Shown here: positions 5,886 through 11,430 of the stretch, in pieces
How the letters are laid out: every line of letters starts with the position of its first letter
Numbering within the stretch: position 1 is the stretch's first letter
Source: an uncultured Eubacteriales bacterium
GTDB lineage: Bacteria > Bacillota > Clostridia > Oscillospirales > CAG-272
DNA: 15,367 nt
Assembly (NCBI GenBank): GCA_905210485.1
Contig: CAJLXA010000040.1
Span: 1-15,367, forward strand
Direction: 5' to 3'
Made by a program: the position numbers and the translations under genes
The notes under the pieces: model-generated
What the model was told of the DNA's origin: nothing
The model's database searches: none
Seen by the model: only the letters and a program-made list of their open reading frames with translations

Positions 5886-6374
5886 ATGGGCTACCTGAAT
5901 TATGAGTTCTTTGACGCGTTCAAAGAACTTGACAATCTATGCAAAGATATCTACGGTGAATCCGTAGACAACAAGCTCGGTGTCACCTTGTATCTTGAGG
6001 ATATGGAGAGAAATACCTGTCAAGGAGCGTCCAAAGTTTCCGATTGGGCATCTGATTATAATCGCTTAAAATCTGCAAGAAATCTGCGTAATGAGTTAGC
6101 GCATTCTCGCACTTCGATGTCCGTTGATATCTGTTCGCAGGATAATATTGATTTTGTCAGGTTTTTCCGAGCAAGAATATTAAATCAAACCGACCCGCTT
6201 GCCATGCTGAGAAAACAATTAACGAAGTCTCGTACTTCTGCACAGTCGCAATCAAAACAGCAACCTCAACCAACATATCCTTACACCACTTCGACAAAAA
6301 AGCCCCTCGGTTGTCTTGGTATTATAGCAACTTTCCTAATCGTTGTTGCCTGCATTATTGCATTCTTGTTATAA
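5886..6374 (+). CDS. Small HEPN-like protein with a C-terminal membrane anchor
   Basis: 162 residues with no named family that I can assign with confidence. Residues 1-105 are predicted mostly helical and carry RNELAH (R68-H73), which fits the Rx4-6H signature of HEPN domains, a superfamily with many metal-independent RNases in toxin-antitoxin and defence systems. Residues 108-139 are a Ser/Gln/Pro/Thr-rich linker ending in two lysines. Residues 140-162 are a single hydrophobic segment (GIIATFLIVVACIIAFLL) that ends the protein, so the soluble domain should face the cytoplasm. A strong AAAGGAGG lies five bases before the ATG at 5886; a longer frame upstream would read through the tRNA and is not real. 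It lies 76 bases after tRNA-Ser and has its own terminator but no clear promoter. No antitoxin-like partner is visible. RNase activity is inference from one motif. Confidence 0.8.
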   Translation: MGYLNYEFFDAFKELDNLCKDIYGESVDNKLGVTLYLEDMERNTCQGASKVSDWASDYNRLKSARNLRNELAHSRTSMSVDICSQDNIDFVRFFRARILNQTDPLAMLRKQLTKSRTSAQSQSKQQPQPTYPYTTSTKKPLGCLGIIATFLIVVACIIAFLL

Positions 6375-6412
6375 TTACAAGCGAAAGTGAATCCCGCCGC
6401 TTCCGCCAGATC

Positions 6413-6442
6413 AAGGGCACTTGTTTCCAAGTGCCCTTTTTC
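6413..6442 (+). terminator. Intrinsic terminator after the HEPN-like gene
   Basis: AAGGGCACTTG (6413-6423) pairs perfectly over 11 bases with CAAGTGCCCTT (6428-6438) around a TTTC loop, followed by TTTCTTT. It ends plus-strand transcription only; the other strand has no T run beyond the stem. Confidence 0.9.
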
Positions 6443-6498
6443 TTTACAAAAAGCAAAGGAAAAGTTTTAAGAACACCTCAAAGCCATTCCTTTACCCT

Positions 6499-6973
6499 TT
6501 ATTTTTCCGCTTTTTTATATCCTGCAAGCAGTTTTTGCAGTTGTTCTGTCCCAACTTTGCGCACCGTCTCCGATGTGTACCCCGGGAAGAATGACCGCGT
6601 TTTGTCCGATCCATACATCATTTCCGATGACGGTATCTCCTTTTAAGGGGAGATCAGTCTATTCAGGCGGAGACATCTCCCATCCCTCCAATGTATAGAA
6701 CGGGAATATGGAAACGGAGTTTATTTGATGATTTGCACCGTTCATACTAAACTCAACTCCGGCGACAATCTGACAAAACTTTCCGATGACAAGCTTGTCT
6801 CCGTTCCACTCATACAGATGCAAAACATGGCTTTCAAAATCCGAGCCAGCGATATAGGTAAAGTCTCCGACAATAATGTTCGGATTTGTAATCGTCGGCT
6901 TCACATATATTTCTTTGTCATACCCTGCAATCGGATGTATTGTATTTGGGTTTGGGTGTTTCCCGTCTTTCAT
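6499..6973 (-). pseudogene. Vat/CatB-type xenobiotic acyltransferase, broken by a stop codon and a foreign 3' end
   Basis: From the ATG at 6973 (GGAGG eight bases upstream) the protein MKDGKHPNPNTIHPIAG... matches the start of the hexapeptide-repeat acyltransferases related to streptogramin acetyltransferase (Vat) and CatB. The family's catalytic His is in NGANH (H82), and FYTLEGWEM follows. At codon 105 there is an in-frame TAG (6659-6661). The same frame then continues cleanly with DLPLKGDTVIGNDVWIGQ and AVILPGVHIGDGA to about 6560. There the family match ends: the expected continuation and C-terminal helix are absent, and another frame ends VRKVGTEQLQKLLAGYKK before a TAA at 6499. About 138 of roughly 210 codons remain. 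The promoter is also lost, because a recombinase fragment begins within about 15 bases of the start. Non-functional, with two or three separate lesions. Confidence 0.85.
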
Positions 6974-6988
6974 CTTGATTTCCTCCGA

Positions 6989-7372
6989 AAAGATACCGCG
7001 CAGACGAAAATTCCATTGAAAGAACTCGAAGCGCAGATTGCTGGGCTTGACTTCGATATTGAGCAAGAGAAACAACAGACTTATACCTTTCTTTCGCCCG
7101 ATAAGATAGAGAATTACTTAAATTCCGTCATTTGCAGCGATATACAGGAAATGCCCGTAAGAAAACCAATCATAAAAACGTGCGTAAGAGAAGTTATTCT
7201 CGATAACGACCGCGTAACGATTACCTATAACTTTACGGAGAATTATGCGAAGTATAAAATCTCGAAAGAAACGATAGAAGAAATAAAAAAGCAGTCCCTA
7301 AAAAAGACTGCCTGCAATAAAAACAGGTGTTTGAACAAACTCATTCCTCTCCGCCAAGAGCGCAATGTTTGA
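6989..7372 (+). pseudogene. C-terminal fragment of a large serine recombinase
   Basis: The plus-strand frame from about 6989 reads IPLKELEAQIAGLDFDIEQE, then YTFLSPDKIENYLNSVICSD, MPVRKPIIKTCVREVIL and VTITYNF. This closely matches the C-terminal coiled-coil and end region of large serine recombinases carried by clostridial integrative elements. The catalytic resolvase domain, the recombinase domain and the zinc-ribbon part, together some 350-400 residues, are missing; upstream the DNA is the broken acyltransferase in antisense. No start codon belongs to it. The last 25 or so residues, after KKQSLKK, lie over a hairpin and may not be part of the original gene. It is a fossil of an integration event and could not catalyse recombination. 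Confidence 0.8.
7285..7311 (-). terminator. Minus-strand terminator-like hairpin inside the recombinase remnant
   Basis: GCAGTC (7291-7296) pairs with GACTGC (7306-7311). On the minus strand the stem is followed by a six-base T run (7285-7290). Its position inside the 3' part of the recombinase frame suggests that the end of that frame has been overwritten by other DNA. Confidence 0.5.
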
Positions 7373-7411
7373 ACACGTCGACGATACGGTATATTTTCGT
7401 ATATGGCGTCG
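7329..7411. repeat. Cluster of short repeats around a tRNA-end-like string
   Basis: GTTTGAACA occurs at 7329-7337 and 7367-7375. The first copy is part of a palindrome GTTTG-AA-CAAAC (7329-7340). Between the copies lies TCTCCGCCAA (7348-7357), identical to the last nine bases of tRNA-Ser plus one (5801-5810). After the second copy CGACGATACG (7379-7388) can pair with CGTAT (7398-7402) and CGTCG (7407-7411). The cluster lies at the junction between the recombinase remnant and the next decayed gene, as expected for an old attachment site. Confidence 0.4.
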
Positions 7412-7432
7412 CGGGCATTGTCATTACAAGAG

Positions 7433-7464
7433 AAAAAGGCAACCAATAAAACGGTTGCCTTTTT
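7433..7464. terminator. Bidirectional intrinsic terminator
   Basis: AAAAAGGCAACC (7433-7444) pairs over 12 bases with GGTTGCCTTTTT (7453-7464) around an eight-base loop, with a T run on both strands. On the minus strand it lies five bases after the stop of the frameshifted gene at 7470. Confidence 0.88.
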
Positions 7465-7469
7465 CGTTT

Positions 7470-7659
7470 TTATTTGCCTGGCAATTTATCGACCGCCCAC
7501 CGTAAAAAATCGGCTTTCGACATTCCCCCGCCGCGAGTGCGACAATTACTCTCGCGTACTCGTCCGCTTTGAAATTGACCGCAAATAGCTTGTGCTTGTC
7601 TTTTACCTTCTCGGCGTACTCTTTTTGTCCGCCGCCTTTTGTGCCTCGCTCCTTGACAC
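7470..7659 (-). pseudogene. Small mobile-element-type gene with two single-base frameshifts
   Basis: A GTG at 7659 follows AAGGAGG by eight bases. It reads VSRSEAQKAADKK and then shifts frame. Two further frames carry the continuation EYAEKVKDKHKLFAVNFK, DEYARVIVALAAGG and MSKADFLRWAVDKLPGK to a TAA at 7470. Adding one A to the run of five near 7623 and one G to the run of five near 7527 restores a single frame of about 63 residues. The product resembles the small basic proteins with a ribbon-helix-helix-like end that accompany clostridial integrative elements; that family call is from memory. Both lesions are one-base losses in homopolymers, so sequencing error is a real alternative to decay. 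The 55-residue ORF lies 13 bases upstream and the two were probably co-transcribed. Confidence 0.65.
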
Positions 7660-7672
7660 GGTTGCAACCTCC

Positions 7673-7840
7673 TTATACTGCGTCTCTCGCGGCAACAAAT
7701 TCCTTCAACGCGTCAAAGGTCGTATAATCCGCCTTTGTGATGTTGAACGAAACGCCGACGTTGCCGAGGGACGTTGTAAGCGTCCAACCCGTCGCGGTTT
7801 CGTTGACGGCGTAAACCGTCCCGCTTTTCTCGATAGTCAT
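7673..7840 (-). CDS. Hypothetical 55-residue protein, mobile-element type
   Basis: ATG at 7840 with GAGG six bases upstream. The protein begins MTIEKSGTVYAVNETATGW and ends FVAARDAV before a TAA at 7673. It has short beta-like runs and one C-terminal helix-like part (TTFDALKEFVAARD), no Cys, no signal peptide and no membrane segment. It is intact and closely followed by the frameshifted small gene. I do not recognise a family; small proteins of this type occur beside transfer genes of clostridial elements. It starts 25 bases after the stop of the four-helix membrane protein and could be transcribed with it. Confidence 0.6.
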   Translation of the reverse strand: MTIEKSGTVYAVNETATGWTLTTSLGNVGVSFNITKADYTTFDALKEFVAARDAV

Positions 7841-7865
7841 ATTGTACCTCGTTAATCGTACTCGT

Positions 7866-8393
7866 CTATTCTCCGGTTTGCTCGGCTTTCAGAATCCTTA
7901 AAGCCTTAATTTTCAGTCCGCCGCAAACCGCACGCAGTACGGCGACAAACAATATGGCGAAGAATGCGGCAACATTTTCTTCGGCCGAGCCGCCGGCAAG
8001 CGTGCCGATGCCCACCGCCGTAAAAAACGCCGCCGCAATGAAGTTCAGGATATATGCCACCCTGACGCCGCCCGTTGAACGCTGCAATTGTTCCGTTGTC
8101 CGGTTCACTTTGGTCAATGTCAGAATTGCGCCGACAAGAGCCACGGCCGCCATAAACAGGCAGGCAATTCCGAGAATGAAAAGCAAAATGCCCATAAGCG
8201 CCTGAAACGGCGCGGCGATCGCCTCGCCGAAAGCCTGCGACGCGTCCGTACTTTCGGATGCGTTTCCGATTCCGTTCAGAACGCTCTTTCCGACAACCGT
8301 AAAGAGAACGCCCATCACCGTATATCCCGCCGCACATACGGCGTCCGCAATGCCGGAAGCAAGAAGAAACGGTCTTGCCTTGGATCTGTTCAT
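7866..8393 (-). CDS. Unknown four-helix membrane protein
   Basis: 175 residues with four hydrophobic segments at about 10-36, 62-94, 110-133 and 137-160. It is rich in Ala, Gly, Val and Leu, with a short polar loop after the first helix (NASESTDASQ) and a basic cytoplasmic-type stretch between helices two and three (KVNRTTEQLQR). No catalytic or binding motif is evident and I do not recognise the family. AAAGGAGG lies eight bases before the ATG. It is separated from the upstream operon by a strong terminator, but I see no convincing promoter. It marks the right border of the decayed accessory patch. Confidence 0.75.
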   Translation of the reverse strand: MNRSKARPFLLASGIADAVCAAGYTVMGVLFTVVGKSVLNGIGNASESTDASQAFGEAIAAPFQALMGILLFILGIACLFMAAVALVGAILTLTKVNRTTEQLQRSTGGVRVAYILNFIAAAFFTAVGIGTLAGGSAEENVAAFFAILFVAVLRAVCGGLKIKALRILKAEQTGE

Positions 8394-8493
8394 AATTCAG
8401 GCCTCCTTTTATAATCACGTTATCATTATTGCCCTGTAATCCGAAAGCATGTATCCGCATACGGCATAAACTTCTTCGTATGCAGACAGTTTT

Positions 8494-8536
8494 CATTAAA
8501 ACAGCCGCAATGTAAATATAAGTTTGCATTGCGGCT
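8494..8536 (-). terminator. Intrinsic terminator of the tgt-ACT-PFL gene cluster
   Basis: AGCCGCAATG (8503-8512) pairs over ten bases with CATTGCGGCT (8527-8536). On the minus strand the stem is followed by GTTTTAAT. It begins seven bases after the stop of the UPF0210 gene. Confidence 0.85.
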
Positions 8537-8542
8537 TGTATT

Positions 8543-9901
8543 TCAGTTTTTCAGACTGTGAATGGGCGCGGGGATCCGACCGCCGCGCGAAATGAATTTT
8601 GCGGGAGAATAGGAACGGAGCGGCATAATCGGCGCCGTGCCGAGAAGACCGCCAAAGTCGACATGTTCACCCACCGTCTTTCCGTAAGCGGGAATAAGGC
8701 GCACCGCCGTCGTTTTCGTGTTGGCAACGCCGATGGAAATTTCATCGGCGATCACGCCGGCGATGACATCTTCGGGCGTATCGCCCGGCACGGCGATCAT
8801 ATCGAGGCCGACCGAACAAACGGAGGTCATCGCCTCCAGTTTTTCTATGGAAAGCGCGCCGCGCTCCACCGCGGCAATCATACCTGCGTCCTCCGATACG
8901 GGGATAAACGCACCGGAAAGACCGCCGACATGACCGGAAGCCATAACGCCGCCTTTTTTCACGGCGTCGTTCAGCATGGCAAGGGCGGCCGTCGTGCCGT
9001 GCGCACCGCAGGATTCCAATCCCATTTCCTCAAGAATATGCGCCACGCTGTCTCCGACGGCAGGCGTCGGCGCAAGCGAAAGGTCGATGATGCCAAACGG
9101 CGTGTCAAGGCGGCGCGCCGCTTCGCTGGCAACGAGCTGACCGACGCGCGTGATCTTGAACGCCGTCTTTTTGATAACTTCGGCCAGTGCGGAAAGATCG
9201 CAATCCCCTGCGCGGCGGATAGCCGACGCCACCACCCCGGGGCCGGAAACGCCGACATTGATCACGGTGTCCGGCTCGCCCACGCCGTGGAACGCGCCCG
9301 CCATAAACGGATTGTCTTCCGGTACATTGGCAAACACAACAAGTTTTGCGCACCCGATAGAGTTGCGGTCACGCGTCAGGTAAGCGGCGCGTTTGATCGT
9401 TTGCCCCATCATACGGACGGCGTCCATATTGATGCCGGCCTTTGTCGTTGCCACATTGACCGAGGAACAGACAAGTTCGGTTTCGGCCAAAGCTTCGGGA
9501 ATCACCGCGATCATATTTTTTTCACCCGGCGTCATACCCTTGTGCACAAGCGCGCTGAAGCCGCCGATGAAATTGATGCCGAGCGTATCCGCGGCGCGTT
9601 GCAACGTCTTCGCAAGGCGGATATAGCCGTCCGGCGACAGGGTGCCGCCGACAAGCGATACCGGCGTCACCGCAACACGTTTGTTGACGATCGGTACGCC
9701 GTACTCGCGCTCAATGTCTTCGCCGGTTTTCACAAGGCGGGCGGCTTTCCCGGTAATTTTATCATAGATTTTATCGCACAGTCGCTTTTCGTCTTCGCTC
9801 ACGCAGTCAAAAAGCGAAATGCCCATGGTAATGGTGCGGATATCCAGGTTTTCCGCACGGATCATATTGACGGTTTCCAGAATGTCTGCGGTATTCAGCA
9901 T
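8543..9901 (-). CDS. PFL-like family protein (UPF0210/DUF711)
   Basis: 452 residues, full family length. The N-terminus NLDIRTITMGISLFDC and internal blocks such as ESCGAHGTTAALAMLND and SVCSVGLDMIAVPG are typical of UPF0210, a cytosolic family with a pyruvate-formate-lyase-like fold but no established reaction. I see no RVxGY-type glycyl-radical motif, so it should not be called a formate lyase. GGGAGG lies seven bases before the ATG. It follows the ACT-domain gene by 15 bases; this pair is conserved across Firmicutes and archaea, which suggests the ACT protein regulates it or forms a complex with it. The terminator directly after it closes the cluster. Family is certain; function is unknown. 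Confidence 0.93.
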   Translation of the reverse strand: MLNTADILETVNMIRAENLDIRTITMGISLFDCVSEDEKRLCDKIYDKITGKAARLVKTGEDIEREYGVPIVNKRVAVTPVSLVGGTLSPDGYIRLAKTLQRAADTLGINFIGGFSALVHKGMTPGEKNMIAVIPEALAETELVCSSVNVATTKAGINMDAVRMMGQTIKRAAYLTRDRNSIGCAKLVVFANVPEDNPFMAGAFHGVGEPDTVINVGVSGPGVVASAIRRAGDCDLSALAEVIKKTAFKITRVGQLVASEAARRLDTPFGIIDLSLAPTPAVGDSVAHILEEMGLESCGAHGTTAALAMLNDAVKKGGVMASGHVGGLSGAFIPVSEDAGMIAAVERGALSIEKLEAMTSVCSVGLDMIAVPGDTPEDVIAGVIADEISIGVANTKTTAVRLIPAYGKTVGEHVDFGGLLGTAPIMPLRSYSPAKFISRGGRIPAPIHSLKN

Positions 9902-9916
9902 GGACTTCCCTCCCGT

Positions 9917-10186
9917 TTATACATGATGCATGGTATTGAAAATGTCTTCATGCACGGTGCGGATCTCCAATCCGCGTTTTTTGCCGAGCGCGTCCATCGC
10001 GTCGGCAAATACGGCAAAAGGCACTTTCAGGTGGTCGATATCCGTCAGCATAATCATGGCGAAATAATCGCCGAGAACGCTCTGCGTGATGTCGAGAATA
10101 TTGGCGTCGTTCTCCGCGCATACGGCGGAAACGTCGGCAATGATCCCCACTTTGTCTTTTCCTATTACGGTAACAACAGCTTTCAT
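9917..10186 (-). CDS. ACT-domain protein (UPF0237)
   Basis: 89 residues, a single ACT domain: VVTVIGKDKVGIIADVS, then NILDITQSVLGDYFAMI. ACT domains bind small ligands, often amino acids, and control a partner enzyme. Family members are stand-alone proteins almost always encoded beside a UPF0210 gene, as here. AAGGAG is found 11 bases before the ATG. It starts 20 bases after the tgt stop and ends 15 bases before the UPF0210 gene, so the three are probably co-transcribed. The ligand is not predictable from the sequence. Confidence 0.93.
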   Translation of the reverse strand: MKAVVTVIGKDKVGIIADVSAVCAENDANILDITQSVLGDYFAMIMLTDIDHLKVPFAVFADAMDALGKKRGLEIRTVHEDIFNTMHHV

Positions 10187-10206
10187 AATATCGTTATCTC
10201 CTTATA

Positions 10207-11343
10207 TCAGTTCTGGCTTCTCTCGGCGAGAAAATTCACGTTATCGCGGTAAAAGGCTTCAAAGGTTCCGTTGTCAAGAGCATTGCGGATGCGCGCCATC
10301 AGTTCATTGTAAAAATACAGGTTATGCAAAACGCAAAGGCGCATCGCCAGCATCTCGCGCGCCTTGAAAAGATGGCGGATATAGGCACGGCTGTAATGGC
10401 GGCAGGCCGGGCAACCGCAGTTTTCGTCTATCGGGCGCGGATCGGCAAAATAACATTCGTTATTCAGGTTCATCTTGCCATGCCATGTGAATAGATTCCC
10501 GTGGCGGGCATTACGGCTCGGCATCACGCAATCGAAGAAATCCACGCCGCGATGTACGGCTTCCAGAATATTCTGCGGCGTACCTACGCCCATCAGATAA
10601 CGCGGTTTATCCTGCGGCATATACGGTTCAACCGTTTCGATAATATGATACATGACATCCGCTTCCTCGCCGACGGCAAGGCCGCCGATCGCGTAACCGT
10701 CGCACGGAATCTTTGCCGTTTCTATCATGTTTTCAATGCGCAGATCCTCGTAAACGCCGCCCTGATTGATTCCAAACAGCATCTGGCGGCGATTGACCGT
10801 TTCTTTTTCATCGTTCAGACGATCCAGCTCCGCGCGGCAACGGGCAAGCCAGCGCACCGTACGTTCGCTTGACGCCTTGACATATTTATACGGCGACGGA
10901 TTGGCCACACATTCGTCAAAAGCCATGGCAATGGTGGAACCGAGATGCGACTGAATCCTCATGCTTTCTTCCGGCCCCATGAAAATGCGCGCGCCGTCCA
11001 TATGCGAATTGAAAGTAACGCCCTCTTCCGTGATCTTACGGAGTTTGGCCAGTGAAAAAACCTGAAATCCGCCGCTGTCGGTAAGAATCGGTCTTTCCCA
11101 GTTGAAGAATTTATGCAGTCCTCCGAGCCGATAGATAAGATCGTCTCCCGGGCGGATATGCAGATGATAGGTGTTGGAAAGTTCGACCTGACACCCGACG
11201 TCATAAAGATCCATTGTGGATATGCCGCCCTTCACGGCGGCCGAAGTGCCGACGTTCATAAAAACGGGCGTTTCGATGTCGCCGTGTACGGTATGGAAAG
11301 TACCGCGTCTCGCTTTTCCCTCGGTTCGTTTAATTTCAAACAT
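10207..11343 (-). CDS. tgt: Queuine/preQ1 tRNA-guanine transglycosylase
   Basis: 378 residues, full length. It exchanges guanine 34 in the anticodon of tRNAs for Asp, Asn, His and Tyr with preQ1 in bacteria, the committing step of queuosine formation on the tRNA. The base-binding and catalytic Asp is in LTDSGGFQVF (D89); the nucleophile Asp is in FFDCVMPSR (D271); GGLAVGE lies at 220-226. The zinc site is complete: C309, C311, C314 and H340. AAGGAAA upstream supports the ATG at 11343. It lies 87 bases after mutL and 20 bases before the ACT gene. The usual queuosine neighbours (queA, yajC) are absent from this window. The assignment is firm. Confidence 0.96.
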   Translation of the reverse strand: MFEIKRTEGKARRGTFHTVHGDIETPVFMNVGTSAAVKGGISTMDLYDVGCQVELSNTYHLHIRPGDDLIYRLGGLHKFFNWERPILTDSGGFQVFSLAKLRKITEEGVTFNSHMDGARIFMGPEESMRIQSHLGSTIAMAFDECVANPSPYKYVKASSERTVRWLARCRAELDRLNDEKETVNRRQMLFGINQGGVYEDLRIENMIETAKIPCDGYAIGGLAVGEEADVMYHIIETVEPYMPQDKPRYLMGVGTPQNILEAVHRGVDFFDCVMPSRNARHGNLFTWHGKMNLNNECYFADPRPIDENCGCPACRHYSRAYIRHLFKAREMLAMRLCVLHNLYFYNELMARIRNALDNGTFEAFYRDNVNFLAERSQN

Positions 11344-11430
11344 AGCAATTTCCTTTTCCGGTGTTCATTTGACGCCGACCGCAATCTGCGCGCCATTTAT
11401 TGTCGAAATATGTAAATAAAAAGTTACATT

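Noticed and set aside
6381..6408. A second complete tRNA gene before 6408
   Set aside because: Only a 3'-end-like string is present. The T loop does not read TTCRANY, and no acceptor 5' strand or anticodon arm exists upstream, where the HEPN-like gene lies.
8543..9901. Calling the UPF0210 protein a pyruvate formate lyase
   Set aside because: I see no glycyl-radical RVxGY motif, and the family name reflects fold similarity, not a shown activity.
8558..10252. A 564-codon plus-strand open frame
   Set aside because: It is antisense to the UPF0210 and ACT-domain genes, has no ribosome binding site and resembles no protein. It arises from GC-rich codons of the real genes on the other strand.
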